In this document: positions 8,139 through 17,469 of the stretch, piece after piece
Position numbering within the stretch: position 1 is the first letter of the stretch
Layout: each line of letters starts with the position of its first letter
From: Rhodanobacter sp. 7MK24
Lineage (GTDB): Bacteria > Pseudomonadota > Gammaproteobacteria > Xanthomonadales > Rhodanobacteraceae
Reading direction: 5' to 3'
Assembly (NCBI RefSeq): GCF_014842995.1
Contig: NZ_JACYXL010000001.1
Location: 125,183-189,182 of the forward strand
Length of the DNA stretch: 64,000 bases
The notes under the pieces: generated by a model
Told to the model about the DNA's origin: nothing
Database searches by the model: none
The model's input: only the letters and a program-made list of their open reading frames with translations
Translations under genes and position numbers: made by a program

Positions 8139-11100
8139 TCAGATCGCTTCCAGCGCCTTGGCGAGGCGCTTGGCCGACACCGGCTCCGCGGTCTTCAGTT
8201 CCTGCGCGAACAGCGACACGCGCCATTCCTCGATCAGCCAGCGCAATTCGTCGAGGTCGCCGTCGCCGGCGGCGCGGTGCTTCAGGTATTCGCGCCAATA
8301 GGGCAGCACTTGCAGCATGCGCTGCTGGTCTTTTGCCGGGTCTTGCCGCAGGCGTTCGCCGCGCAGGCGCATGGCCTTGAGGTAGCGCGGATAGTGCGCG
8401 AGCCGAGCCAGCGGCAGGTCGCGCAGGAAGCCGGGGGCGAGCAGGGCATCGAGTTGTTCGCGCAGGTCGTCGTAGCTGGCGCGCGCGAAACCCATCATGG
8501 GCGGCTGCATCCACGGTTTCAGCTCGGCCTGCGCCTCGATGGCGGGTTCGGCGAGCTTCAGCCGTTCGACGGCACAGCCGAACAGTTCGCGCGTGGCCTG
8601 GATGCGCAATGCCTCGAAGGCACCGGCGCTGCGCGCATCGAGATCGAGCCGCGCGACGAGGTCGGCGAAGCCGCCTTCCACCAGGTCTTCGCGCAGCCCG
8701 TCCACGCCGCCCAGCGGTGCGTACTTCAGCGCCAGCGGGTTGGCGATGGGCAGACGCCGGCGCGCCTGCTTCAACTCGCTGGCCAGCGCATTGCGCAGCA
8801 GGCGCAGCACACCGGAGACATGCGCGGCCGCGGCTTCGTCGCGGCGTTCGAACACACGCAGCGCCACGGCATCGCCGAGGTCGACCAGCGCGGGGAAGGC
8901 CAACAGGCCGCCGCTGGAACGGACTTCGCGCGGGATTTCCTCGAAGTCCCACGTGGCGACGTCCTCGCGGGTGAGTTCCACGTCGGTCTTGCGCGAAAAC
9001 GCTTCGCGCGCACGGCTTTCCCACTCGATACGCAATGCGGCGAGGTCGCGGCCGGCGGCCAGCGTGCGGCCGCTTTCGTCATGGACGCGGAAGCGCATCA
9101 GATAATGCGGCGCGAGTTCGATGGCGGCGAATTCGCCGGCGTCGACAGCGACGCCCGTGGTGCGCTTGAGGAAACCGGCCAGCGCCTTCGCCAATGGTTC
9201 GTCGCGCGGGGCCTCGGCCTCGGCAAAGGCGCGCGCGAAATCCGGTGCGGGCACGAAGTTGCGGCGCTGCGCCTTGGGCAGGCCGCGGATCAGTTCCGCC
9301 GCCTTGTCGGCGAGCAGGCCGGGCACCAGCCATTCGCAGCGCGCGGCGGGCAGCGCGTTGAGCATCGCCAGCGGCAGGTGCAGGGTCACGCCGTCGGCTT
9401 CGTCGCCGGGCACGAAGCGATATTCGAGGCGGTAACGTTGCGTGGCCGCTGCCAGCGCCCCGCTGGCGGCCACCGGTACGATTTCCAGCGCCGCGGGAAA
9501 TGCCTTCGGATCGAGTCCTGCGCCGCCAGCCATCACCTCGTCGAGCGACCAGCGCAAGGCTGCTTGCTCAGCAGGGCGCGCATGGCGGTACCACGCATCC
9601 AGCGCGCGGCTGCTGGAGATGTCTCCCGGCAGCTTGCCGCGGAAGAAATCGACCAGTTCGTCCTCGTGGCGGATCAGGCCTTCGCGGCGCTGCTTCGCCT
9701 CGATGCCCTGCGCATCCTCCAGCACGCGCTGGTTGGCGCGCACGAAATCGGCACGCGCCTCGATGTCGCCACGGGCCAGCGCTTCGCGCAGGAAGATCTC
9801 GTGGGCCAGGGCAGGGTCCTGTTTATCGAAGGTCACCGCGCGGCGTTCGACCAGGTTCAGGCCGAACAGGCTCACCTGTTCGTAGGCCACCACGCAGCCG
9901 CGCTTCTTCGACCAGTGCGCGTCGCGGCAGCTGGACTTCAGCAGATGCGCAGCCTGCTGCTCGATCCATGCCGGTTCGATGCGCGCGCACATCATCGCCC
10001 ACACCTTGCCGCCTACGTCGAGGATCTGCGCGGCGAACACCCAGTTCGGCGGCACCTTCGCCAGCGCCGAGCCGGGGAAGACCTGGAACTTGCGCTCGCG
10101 CGTGCCTTGGAAGATGCCGCGCTCGTCCTTGCGACCGACTTGCGTGGGCAGGCCGGCCAAGAGACTGCGGTGGATCGTCTCGAAGAGACGAGCCGCCGCA
10201 GTCTCTTCATCAATGACGCGCTCCTTGCGTTCGCCTCCTCTCCCTTCCGGGGAGGGGATTGAGGCGAGGGGCGGGTACTCGCGGGAACGCTCATGCGAAG
10301 CGCGCTTGTTCTTGCCACCGCTTCGCGAGGCCGGCCCCTCACCCCGCCCCTCTCCCCTAAGGGGAGAGGGGGGAGCAGCATGGCCTCCCCGAAGGGGAGA
10401 GAGGGGAACAGCGTGGCTTCCCCGCTGCGGAGAGGGAGGAACCGCTGCGTAAGAGGGGGGCGAAAGCTTCCATCCCAGCTCCTGCACCACCAGCAGCAAC
10501 TGCCTGTGCAGCTCGCGCCATTCGCGCATGCGCATGAAACTGAGGAAATGCCGCGAGCACCAGTCGCGCAGCTTCGATTGCGTGAGCTCCTCGTGCGCCT
10601 TGTCGTACTCGCGCCACAGGTTCAGCACGCCGACGAAGTCGGATTTCGGATCCGCGAAGGCGGCGTGCGCGGCGTCGGCCTGCTGGCGCGCGTCGGCAGG
10701 GCGTTCACGCGGGTCCTGGATGCTGAGGAAGGCGGCGATGGTGATGAGCTCGCGCAACGCGTGCAGCTTTTCGGCTTCCACCAGCATGCGCGCGAGCTGC
10801 ACGTCGATGGGCAGCCTGGCCAGCGTGCGGCCGATGGCGGTGAGCGTGCGTGTGTCGTCGATGGCGCCGATCTCGGCGAGGCGACGGTAACCGTCGGCCA
10901 CCACGCGCGGGTCGGGCGCATCGAGGAAGGGGAAATCGTCCACCTCGCCCAGCTTCAGCGCCAGCATGCGCAGGATCACGTTGGCCAGCGAGGAACGCAG
11001 CAATTCGGGATCGGTGAATGCGTTGCGCGACGCGAAATCCGCTTCGTCGTAGAGGCGATAGCAGATGCCGGGTCCAATGCGGCCACAGCGGCCCTTGCGC

Positions 11101-12302
11101 TGGTCGGCGGCGGCCTGCGAGACGGGTTCGACGTGCAGGCGTTCGAGCTGGCTGCGCTGGCTGTAGCGTTTCACGCGCGCGCTGCCGGTATCGACCACGT
11201 AGCGGATGCGCGGCACGGTGAGCGAAGTCTCGGCCACGTTCGTCGCCAGCACCACGCGGCGCTTCGGGCCTGGCTTGAACACGCGGTCCTGGTCGGTAGC
11301 GGAGAGCCGTGCGTACAGCGGCAGGATCTCGGTCTCGCGGTATTGCCGGCGCGACAGCAGCAGGTGGGCGTCGCGGATCTCGCGCTCACCGGGCAGGAAC
11401 ACCAGTACGTCGCCCGGGCCGCCGCCGAGGCTGCGGTCGGCCATGATCTCGTCGAGCACGGCGGCGATGTGCTCGGTACTGCCTTGCTGCATGCGTTCGC
11501 CGGTTTCGCCGGCCGGCCGCCAGCGCAGTTCCACCGGATACGCACGGCCTTCCACCGACACCACCGGCGCGCCGCCGAAGTGTTCGGCGAAGCGCGCGGT
11601 ATCGATGGTGGCCGAGGTGACGATGATCTTCAGCTCGGGCCGTTTCGCGGCGAGCCGCTTGAGGTAGCCGAGCAGGAAGTCGATGTTGAGGCTGCGCTCG
11701 TGCGCCTCGTCGATGATCAGGGTGTCGTAGGCCGACAGCCAGGGATCGTTCTGCGTCTCGGCGAGCAGGATGCCGTCGGTCATGAACTTCACCAGGGTGC
11801 GCTCGCTCACCTGGTCGGTGAAGCGCACCTGGAAGCCGACCAGGTCGCCGAGCTGCGTGCCGAGTTCTTCCGCCACGCGGCGCGCCACCGAACGCGCGGC
11901 GAGGCGGCGCGGCTGGGTGCAGCCGATCAGCCCGGCTTCGCCGCGGCCGGCGGCGAGGCAGAGCTTGGGAATCTGCGTGGTCTTGCCCGAGCCGGTTTCG
12001 CCGGCGATCACCACTACCTGGTTTTCGCGGATCAGCTTGACGATTTCGTCCGCGCGTGCGGCGATGGGCAGCGATTCGTCGAGGCGGATCGCCGGTTTTG
12101 CCTCGATGCGCGCCCGGCGCTTCGCCGCGGAGGTTTCGATGTCGGCGACCAGGGTCGCCAGCTTCTTCTCGTCGGCGTGCCTGGACAGCCCGCGCCAGCG
12201 TCCCAGCAGGCGGCCGAAGTCGCGGCTGCACGCGCCGTCGAGCGCGCGACGCAGGTCGCGCAGCGTGGGCTGGGTGGGCGGCGGGCGGTTCGTGTCGTTC
12301 AT
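8139..12302 (-). CDS. hrpA: HrpA, DEAH-box ATP-dependent RNA helicase with an in-frame repeat insertion
   Basis: The protein has about 1387 residues; E. coli HrpA has about 1300. Walker A is AGETGSGKTTQ, the DEAH box is IIDEAHERS, followed by SATID, the helicase C domain (ATNVAETSLT, QRKGRCGR), the HA2/OB-fold region and the long HrpA-specific C-terminal domain. HrpA helicases act on mRNA and rescue collided ribosomes. Residues about 612-701 have no HrpA counterpart. They are a Pro/Gly/Arg/Ser-rich stretch with three SPxRG units, translated from DNA palindromes at 10199-10467. The flanking family sequence (VVQELGW before, ARLFETIHRSLLAG after) joins directly in other HrpA proteins. The frame is intact. 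ATG 12302 is preferred, but ATG 12314 is possible; longer starts only translate repeat copy C. Confidence 0.93.
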   Translation of the reverse strand: MNDTNRPPPTQPTLRDLRRALDGACSRDFGRLLGRWRGLSRHADEKKLATLVADIETSAAKRRARIEAKPAIRLDESLPIAARADEIVKLIRENQVVVIAGETGSGKTTQIPKLCLAAGRGEAGLIGCTQPRRLAARSVARRVAEELGTQLGDLVGFQVRFTDQVSERTLVKFMTDGILLAETQNDPWLSAYDTLIIDEAHERSLNIDFLLGYLKRLAAKRPELKIIVTSATIDTARFAEHFGGAPVVSVEGRAYPVELRWRPAGETGERMQQGSTEHIAAVLDEIMADRSLGGGPGDVLVFLPGEREIRDAHLLLSRRQYRETEILPLYARLSATDQDRVFKPGPKRRVVLATNVAETSLTVPRIRYVVDTGSARVKRYSQRSQLERLHVEPVSQAAADQRKGRCGRIGPGICYRLYDEADFASRNAFTDPELLRSSLANVILRMLALKLGEVDDFPFLDAPDPRVVADGYRRLAEIGAIDDTRTLTAIGRTLARLPIDVQLARMLVEAEKLHALRELITIAAFLSIQDPRERPADARQQADAAHAAFADPKSDFVGVLNLWREYDKAHEELTQSKLRDWCSRHFLSFMRMREWRELHRQLLLVVQELGWKLSPPSYAAVPPSPQRGSHAVPLSPLRGGHAAPPSPLRGEGRGEGPASRSGGKNKRASHERSREYPPLASIPSPEGRGGERKERVIDEETAAARLFETIHRSLLAGLPTQVGRKDERGIFQGTRERKFQVFPGSALAKVPPNWVFAAQILDVGGKVWAMMCARIEPAWIEQQAAHLLKSSCRDAHWSKKRGCVVAYEQVSLFGLNLVERRAVTFDKQDPALAHEIFLREALARGDIEARADFVRANQRVLEDAQGIEAKQRREGLIRHEDELVDFFRGKLPGDISSSRALDAWYRHARPAEQAALRWSLDEVMAGGAGLDPKAFPAALEIVPVAASGALAAATQRYRLEYRFVPGDEADGVTLHLPLAMLNALPAARCEWLVPGLLADKAAELIRGLPKAQRRNFVPAPDFARAFAEAEAPRDEPLAKALAGFLKRTTGVAVDAGEFAAIELAPHYLMRFRVHDESGRTLAAGRDLAALRIEWESRAREAFSRKTDVELTREDVATWDFEEIPREVRSSGGLLAFPALVDLGDAVALRVFERRDEAAAAHVSGVLRLLRNALASELKQARRRLPIANPLALKYAPLGGVDGLREDLVEGGFADLVARLDLDARSAGAFEALRIQATRELFGCAVERLKLAEPAIEAQAELKPWMQPPMMGFARASYDDLREQLDALLAPGFLRDLPLARLAHYPRYLKAMRLRGERLRQDPAKDQQRMLQVLPYWREYLKHRAAGDGDLDELRWLIEEWRVSLFAQELKTAEPVSAKRLAKALEAI
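10199..10467. repeat. Palindromic repeat cluster inserted in frame in hrpA
   Basis: This roughly 270-nt segment inside hrpA has three CTCCCC/GGGGAG hairpins. The clearest is CCCCTCTCCCCT at 10347-10358 with its perfect complement at 10360-10371 and a one-base loop. Related units lie near 10236-10258 and 10385-10435. Such repeats are normally intergenic in Xanthomonadales (known from the group). Here they are read through as about 90 residues without a stop. Confidence 0.75.
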
Positions 12303-12331
12303 TGAGCCGCACATGATAACGGCTGGTTTTT

Positions 12332-12484
12332 TCTCGTCATCCCGGCGCAGGCCGGACAAGCGCGTGGCGCGCAGAACGCCCACAGGGCGGCCGCGTAGAG
12401 GTGAGCACAGCGAATCATCCAATGGTGGTGAGGCTCGGACACGCGCCGACATCGCCGGATTCCAGCCCGCGCCGGAATGACGAA
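12332..12484. repeat. Composite palindromic repeat element, copy C (inverted)
   Basis: It lies between hrpA and dps and is inverted relative to copies A and B. It begins CTCGTCATCCCGGCGCAGGCC, contains GCGCAGAACGCCCACAGGGCG and GAATCATCCA, and ends GCCCGCGCCGGAATGACGAA. Confidence 0.75.
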
Positions 12485-12502
12485 CTCCTTACGTAACGCT
12501 CG

Positions 12503-12517
12503 ATAGGCTCCTGCTAT
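12503..12517. promoter_or_regulatory. OxyR-like half-site upstream of dps
   Basis: The sequence ATAG-N7-CTAT (ATAGGCTCCTGCTAT) forms a perfect dyad, extended by one more pair on each side (TCGATAG/CTATCGA). It matches the outer positions of one OxyR recognition element and lies about 80-95 nt before the dps start. Peroxide control of dps by OxyR is established in E. coli. The site here is unproven, and the full four-element OxyR pattern is not evident. Confidence 0.4.
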
Positions 12518-12599
12518 CGACCGCATTGCAAGGATTCATTTCCAACGCGGTCGGCGCACCGCTACCGTGCTTCCATCACTCATCGCAAGGGAGAACACC

Positions 12600-13067
12600 A
12601 TGGCCTCGAACATCGGCATCGCGAAGAAGAGTCGCGAAGCGATCGCCAAGCAGTTGTCCAAGCTGTTGGCCGATACCTATTCGCTTTACCTCAAGACCCA
12701 CAGCTTCCACTGGAATGTCACCGGTCCGCAGTTCAACAGCCTGCACGCGATGTTCGAGGCGCAGTACAACGAACTGTGGCTGGCCGCCGACGAAATCGCC
12801 GAGCGCATCCGCACGCTGGATGTGTTCGCCCCCGGCTCCTACAGCCAGTTCGCCAAGCTCAGCTCGATCAAGGAAGAATCCGGCGTGCCGGAGTGGAAGC
12901 AGATGGTGAACCAGCTGGTCGAAGGCCACGAGATCGTGGCGAACACCGCGCGCGCCGCGATCAAGGTGGCCGACAAGGCCGGCGACGAAGGCAGCGCCGA
13001 CATGCTCACCGGTCGCCTGAAGGCGCACGAAAAGACCGCGTGGATGTTGCGCTCGCTGCTCAAGTAA
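12600..13067 (+). CDS. dps: Dps, DNA-protecting ferritin-like protein
   Basis: The 155-residue protein has the four-helix Dps fold. The intersubunit ferroxidase ligands are spaced exactly as in E. coli Dps: His37, His49, Asp64 and Glu68, within [13 protein letters not shown] and ADEIAERIR. Dps dodecamers oxidise ferrous iron with hydrogen peroxide, store the mineral and shield DNA in stress and stationary phase. The short N-terminus has lysines (AKKSRE) that could contact DNA. ATG 12600 is chosen because AAGGGAG lies about eight bases upstream; an earlier in-frame ATG has no such signal. An OxyR-like half-site lies upstream. The gene faces an M16 peptidase gene, separated by a large hairpin. 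Confidence 0.95.
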   Translation: MASNIGIAKKSREAIAKQLSKLLADTYSLYLKTHSFHWNVTGPQFNSLHAMFEAQYNELWLAADEIAERIRTLDVFAPGSYSQFAKLSSIKEESGVPEWKQMVNQLVEGHEIVANTARAAIKVADKAGDEGSADMLTGRLKAHEKTAWMLRSLLK

Positions 13068-13069
13068 AC

Positions 13070-13152
13070 CTGTAGGAGCGCACCCTGCGTGCGAATGCCT
13101 TTGCACTTCGATCGGAGCACAAGGCAATCGCGCACAGGGTGCACTCCTGCAG
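13070..13152. repeat. Large imperfect hairpin between convergent dps and M16 genes
   Basis: The left arm (about 13070-13101, starting CTGTAGGAGCGCACCCTG) pairs with the right arm (about 13121-13152, ending GGGTGCACTCCTGCAG). Four or five mismatches occur over roughly 32 positions. It could end transcripts from both sides. The TGTAGGAGCG start resembles REP-type repeats of gamma-proteobacteria. Confidence 0.65.
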
Positions 13153-13160
13153 CCGGGCGA

Positions 13161-15827
13161 TCAATTCTTCGGTGCCGGCCCCTTCACCGCAGTGACCAGG
13201 CCATCCGGACGCACATACTTGGCGAAGGCCTTTTGCACTTCCGGCGCGGTGAGTTCGAGGTAGTGCTGGCCCGCGATGGTCATCGCATCCAGCGGCTTGC
13301 CCTGCTGCGAAAGCGTTAGCAACTGGCTGCCGATGCCGCCGAAGCTGGATTCGCCCAGCGGAATGCGGCGCAGCAGGATGCCCTTGGCCTGCATGAGCTC
13401 GGTGTCGGTCACTGGCTGCTGCTGCATCTGCTTGAGATCCTGCACCACCAGCCCGCTGGCCGCGCCGACCTTGTCGGGGTCGCAGCCGAAAGACACCTTG
13501 TAGGTGCTGCGGTGCTTGTCGGTGTCCAGGCCCACGCCCACGGTGTAGACCAGGCCGTGTTTCTCGCGCAGGTCCCGGGTGAGCCGCGAGGCGTAGAAGC
13601 CGCCGCCCAGCACCTGGTTGCCGAGGTTGATGGCGAAGCGCGCGGGGTCGTCGTAGGTGACGGCGATGGTCTGCGCCATGTCGACGCTGTCCTGCACCGC
13701 GCTGGTGTCGGGCACGTGCAGCTTGCCGGGCTGGTTCGCAGGCACGGCGGCGTAGTCGGTGTCGGGCCTGGCGCCTGCGGCCTTCCAGTCGCCGAAGGCC
13801 TGCTCGATCACCTGCTTCGCTTGCGCGGGATCGACCTTGCCCACGATCACGATGGTGGCGAGGTCGGGGCGGAAGGTCTGCGCGTAGTACTGCTTCACCT
13901 TGTCCAGGGTCAGCGCCATCACGTTTTGCGGCGTGGGATAGCGCAGCTGTGGATCATTCGCCGGCAACAGAGCCTTGTCCAGGCCCAGCTGCAGCAGGAA
14001 GTCCGGCGACTGCAACTGGCCGGCGAGCACGCCCGCCGTCTGCTGCTGCACCACCGGAAAGGCCTGCGCGGGCAGCGCAGGGTGCAGTTCATTGTCGGCC
14101 AGCAGCTTCACGCCTTCGGCGAAGTGCGCAGACGGCACGGATAGCGAGAAATCATATCCCGCGCTCACGTGTGCACTGATCGCGTCCAGCGCCTCCTGGA
14201 ACTGCAGGCGGTTCAGGTGCTCGGTGCCGAACGGGAAGAGATCCTCCAGCACGTCGGCCACGCCCTCGTCGCCCTTGGCCGATTGCAGGTCCTGGTTGGT
14301 CTTGATGCTGCCGAAAAGTTCCACGGTGTCGCTGATGGTTTCCGGCTGCACGATCAGCCTGAGGCCGTTCGGCATGGTGTACGACACCGGCTTCAACGAA
14401 GACTTCGGCACTTCCAGCTTGGCGAAGGCCTGCTCCGCCCACGCCGGCAGTTGCACGGGCTTGTCGGGTGTGGAGGCGAAACTTTCCGCGCCGCCAAAGC
14501 CCTTGCCGGCCACCGGCTTGCCCGAGCTTTCCGGCGTGAGGATGGCGGTTATCGCGTGCGCGGGGTCGAAGGTCTGCCTGGCCAGTGCGTTCACCGCGTC
14601 GGGCGTCACCGCCTCGATGGCGGCCTTGATGGCGTCCGGTGATTCGGCATCCTCGAAGGCCAGCGCGCTCGACCATGCATTAGCAAGCCCGTCCACCGAG
14701 TTCTTCTTGAACTCCAGCGCAGCGATGGCCTTGCGCTTGGCCGCCTCCACCAGCGCGGGGTCGATGCCCTTGGCCGCCGCTTCGGCGAGGATGGACTGCA
14801 TCTTCGCGAGGACGGGCTGCGGGTTGCCGCCCTTGGGGAAGATGCCCACGGCCATGCCCACGCCTGCCTGCGGCATGGACTGGTCGAAGAAGCCGCCGAA
14901 CAGCGCGGTGCCGTCGAAGCGCATGCCGGCGAGCGCAGCGCGCTGCGAACCCAGTGCGCCGCTCAGCACCATCGCGGTGGCGTGGTCCTTCGCGGTGAGG
15001 CCGGGCAGGCGATAACCCAGGTATACCGAGCCGTAAGGCGCATCGGTGGGCAATTGCACGGTTTTGGCGGTTACCGGCCGGAAGTCGAACGCGGGGCGCG
15101 CGGGCAGCGTCTTGCGCGCGATGTCGCCGAACTCCTGCTTCACCTTGGCCAGCGTGGCGACGGGGTCGACATCGCCCGCGATCACCAGGATGGCGTTGTT
15201 CGGCGCGTACCAGGTGTCGTGGAAGTTCTTCAGCATCGCCGCCGTGGTCTTGTCGAACGAGTCGCGCGTGCCCAGCGGCGTGTGCGCGTAGGGCGTCCCG
15301 GAGAACATCTGCCCCAGCAGCTGGGTGTAGAACTTGAAGTCGGGGCTGGAGAGGTCGCGCGAGACTTCCTGCGAGATCGCGCCGCGTTCCTTGTCCCATT
15401 CCTTCGCGTCCATGTCCACGCCGCGCATGCGCAGGCTCTGCACGTGCAGCGCCACGTCGAGGTCCTGCGACGGCGCCACGAAGTAATACTGCGTCACGCT
15501 CTGCGTGGTGTCCGCATTGAATGCGCCGCCCATGTTCGCCGCGATCGCCGCAAGCTGGTCCTTGCTGAGACCGGGGCTGCCGCGGAACATCATGTGTTCC
15601 ACCGCGTGCGCGGTGCCGGGGAAGCCATCCGGTACCTCGTCGGAGCCGGCGAGATAGTTCATCTCCGTGGTGATCACCGGTGCCAGCGTGTCGCGCACGA
15701 TCACCACGCGCAGGCCGTTGTCCAGGGTGGCGCGGGTGACGTCGGAGTCGCCGGTCGCGGCCGTCGCACTGGCGGAGGCGAGAGCAAGGCCGATGGCGGC
15801 GGCCAGTCGCAGGGCTTGTTTCTTCAT
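13161..15827 (-). CDS. Exported M16 family zinc metallopeptidase (two-module)
   Basis: The 888-residue protein has a Sec signal peptide (about 1-23, ending SATAATG). Two M16 modules follow, at about 30-440 and 470-880. The inverted zinc motif HAVEH (His74, Glu77, His78) lies in the first module; the second lacks it, as is normal for the inactive partner half. M16 pitrilysin-like enzymes cut peptides inside a clamshell chamber, and the signal peptide places this one in the periplasm. It lies 86 nt downstream of an ABC permease on the same strand. It may share that operon, where removal of toxic or misfolded peptides would be a plausible task (inference). The spacer has a small hairpin (GACGCG-N5-CGCGTC, 15857-15873). 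Confidence 0.9.
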   Translation of the reverse strand: MKKQALRLAAAIGLALASASATAATGDSDVTRATLDNGLRVVIVRDTLAPVITTEMNYLAGSDEVPDGFPGTAHAVEHMMFRGSPGLSKDQLAAIAANMGGAFNADTTQSVTQYYFVAPSQDLDVALHVQSLRMRGVDMDAKEWDKERGAISQEVSRDLSSPDFKFYTQLLGQMFSGTPYAHTPLGTRDSFDKTTAAMLKNFHDTWYAPNNAILVIAGDVDPVATLAKVKQEFGDIARKTLPARPAFDFRPVTAKTVQLPTDAPYGSVYLGYRLPGLTAKDHATAMVLSGALGSQRAALAGMRFDGTALFGGFFDQSMPQAGVGMAVGIFPKGGNPQPVLAKMQSILAEAAAKGIDPALVEAAKRKAIAALEFKKNSVDGLANAWSSALAFEDAESPDAIKAAIEAVTPDAVNALARQTFDPAHAITAILTPESSGKPVAGKGFGGAESFASTPDKPVQLPAWAEQAFAKLEVPKSSLKPVSYTMPNGLRLIVQPETISDTVELFGSIKTNQDLQSAKGDEGVADVLEDLFPFGTEHLNRLQFQEALDAISAHVSAGYDFSLSVPSAHFAEGVKLLADNELHPALPAQAFPVVQQQTAGVLAGQLQSPDFLLQLGLDKALLPANDPQLRYPTPQNVMALTLDKVKQYYAQTFRPDLATIVIVGKVDPAQAKQVIEQAFGDWKAAGARPDTDYAAVPANQPGKLHVPDTSAVQDSVDMAQTIAVTYDDPARFAINLGNQVLGGGFYASRLTRDLREKHGLVYTVGVGLDTDKHRSTYKVSFGCDPDKVGAASGLVVQDLKQMQQQPVTDTELMQAKGILLRRIPLGESSFGGIGSQLLTLSQQGKPLDAMTIAGQHYLELTAPEVQKAFAKYVRPDGLVTAVKGPAPKN

Positions 15828-15913
15828 CGTGCTTCCTGGTGTCGTTCGAGAAGGCGGACGCGGGCCTCGCGTCCCGGTGCGGCAATGAGCGGAGCGAATA
15901 TCGCGGATAGTGG

Positions 15914-17410
15914 TCAATTCGACATGAACGGATGCGGTCGCGCCAGCAGGCCCTGCCAGCCACGGCGGCCGATCCATGCCAGCACCATCGCCATCACCGC
16001 CCAGGCGGCAAGCAGCAAGGATTGGGTGAGGTCGGCGCCCTGCCAGGGATGTTTGCCCATCGCGGTGGCCGGGACGAAGATGCTGAGGAAAAACAACACG
16101 AAGAGCGGAACGTAGACCAGCCATTCGATCCAGGTCGGCAGTTTGCGGCCGCCCAGCGTGCACAGCACCTGCACGACCATCGTGCCGGCGGCGGCGAACT
16201 GGGGCAGTGCAATCAGCAGCAGGGTGAGTCTGTCCAGATGCATGAAGCGCGCGGCCGCCAGTGCAGCGATCAACAGGATCGCCGACAGCAGGAGTTGCGT
16301 CAGGAGTGGAATGGTGAGTGCTGCGCGCAGCAAGCTGTGTCGCAGGTATTGCCCATCGCCCAGTCCCGGCAGCAAGGCCAGCAGCGGCAGTTCGGCATTG
16401 GTGCGCTGCCAGCGCTGGCGTATCAGCACCGTGGCCATGGCGGCAAGCATCAGGCCTCCGAACAGTACGCACCACACCAGGCCGGCGCCGAAACCGATCA
16501 AGGCGATGTTCGGGGCATCGGCGCGATGATTTCCGGCAAACATCAGCGCCATCACCGGAACCATCAGCAGGACAGGCAGCAGCACCGGCGCCGATGCGCG
16601 CAGATGGCCGGCCATCGTTTTGGGCATATACCAGCCGCCCAGCGCCACGCGCAGTGAGCGCACGGTGGATTGCGGCCCGGTGCGGCGCAGATCTGCGCGC
16701 GGCTGCATCCAGTCCGGACGCTGGCGGATCATCTGCCCGCTGTCGAGCTGTTGCAGACCGTTCCAGTTGTTCAGCGTGCCCTGTCGACGGAACTGCAGCA
16801 CCATCGCGCTGCCGAAGCCCAGTTCGTTGTCGGTATCGCCGTGCAGCAGTTGGCGCCAGCGCAGCACGTCCACGATCAGCAGCACGGCCAGCGCCAGCGC
16901 GCCCCAGTCCAGCCAGCGCGGGTCGGACAGCGATGGCAACTGGAAGAAATAGCGTGCGCTCGTGCCCAGTGCGGGCAGGAAGCCGACCACCATCGCACAC
17001 CAGCGCGGCAGCAACACGAAGGCAAGGCCTCCGGTCACCGCCAGTGTCGCCAGCAGCAGGACCTGCCACGCGTGCGCACTTGGCGCACCAATCACGAGTG
17101 TGGGCAGGCCTATCATGAGAGAGCCGTAAAGCAGCACGCTGGCATGCACGGCGCGCTGCATGCCGGGCAATCGCAGTTTGCGGGCGTCGATGGCCAGCAG
17201 CAGCGACGTCGAGAGCCAGAATGCCCACGCGTAACCCGCGCCGACGCAGTAGATCAGGCAGCTGCCTAGCCACCAGCGATCGGAAAAGCGCATATGCAAG
17301 CCGATCGCGGCCGCGCACAGCGCGCAGGCAATCACGATGGCCAGCGACAGCCAGCGCAATGCGCGACTGGCCGAGCGCCAGGGCACCATCAAGATGTCTA
17401 TCAGTGGCAT
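15914..17410 (-). CDS. ABC transporter permease, about 12 membrane helices
   Basis: The 498-residue membrane protein has about six helices before residue 190, a soluble stretch of about 100 residues, then about six more helices. No nucleotide-binding motif is present. It follows the ATPase gene after a 59-nt gap, so the two most likely form one ABC-2-like transporter. Substrate and direction are unknown. Related YtrA-linked transporters in Bacillus and Xanthomonadales respond to cell-wall-active peptides and antibiotics (family knowledge); that role here is inference. The ATG at 17410 is chosen because GGGAGG lies nine bases upstream. Confidence 0.8.
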   Translation of the reverse strand: MPLIDILMVPWRSASRALRWLSLAIVIACALCAAAIGLHMRFSDRWWLGSCLIYCVGAGYAWAFWLSTSLLLAIDARKLRLPGMQRAVHASVLLYGSLMIGLPTLVIGAPSAHAWQVLLLATLAVTGGLAFVLLPRWCAMVVGFLPALGTSARYFFQLPSLSDPRWLDWGALALAVLLIVDVLRWRQLLHGDTDNELGFGSAMVLQFRRQGTLNNWNGLQQLDSGQMIRQRPDWMQPRADLRRTGPQSTVRSLRVALGGWYMPKTMAGHLRASAPVLLPVLLMVPVMALMFAGNHRADAPNIALIGFGAGLVWCVLFGGLMLAAMATVLIRQRWQRTNAELPLLALLPGLGDGQYLRHSLLRAALTIPLLTQLLLSAILLIAALAAARFMHLDRLTLLLIALPQFAAAGTMVVQVLCTLGGRKLPTWIEWLVYVPLFVLFFLSIFVPATAMGKHPWQGADLTQSLLLAAWAVMAMVLAWIGRRGWQGLLARPHPFMSN

Positions 17411-17469
17411 GTGCTGCCTCCCACGCATTTTGCGTTCGATGCGAACGACGTTGATGGCGGCGTCGGAAT

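Noticed and set aside
10340-10445. Possible CRISPR or tandem array inside hrpA
   Set aside because: The units are unequal palindromes without regular spacers, lie in a coding frame, and have no cas genes nearby.
10293-12305. A long plus-strand frame opposite hrpA
   Set aside because: The minus strand carries all DEAH helicase motifs. The plus translation has none.
12299-12526. A small protein reading through composite repeat copy C
   Set aside because: The translation (with ALWAFCAPRACPACAGM-type sequence) recurs at every repeat copy. It reflects the DNA repeat, not a gene.
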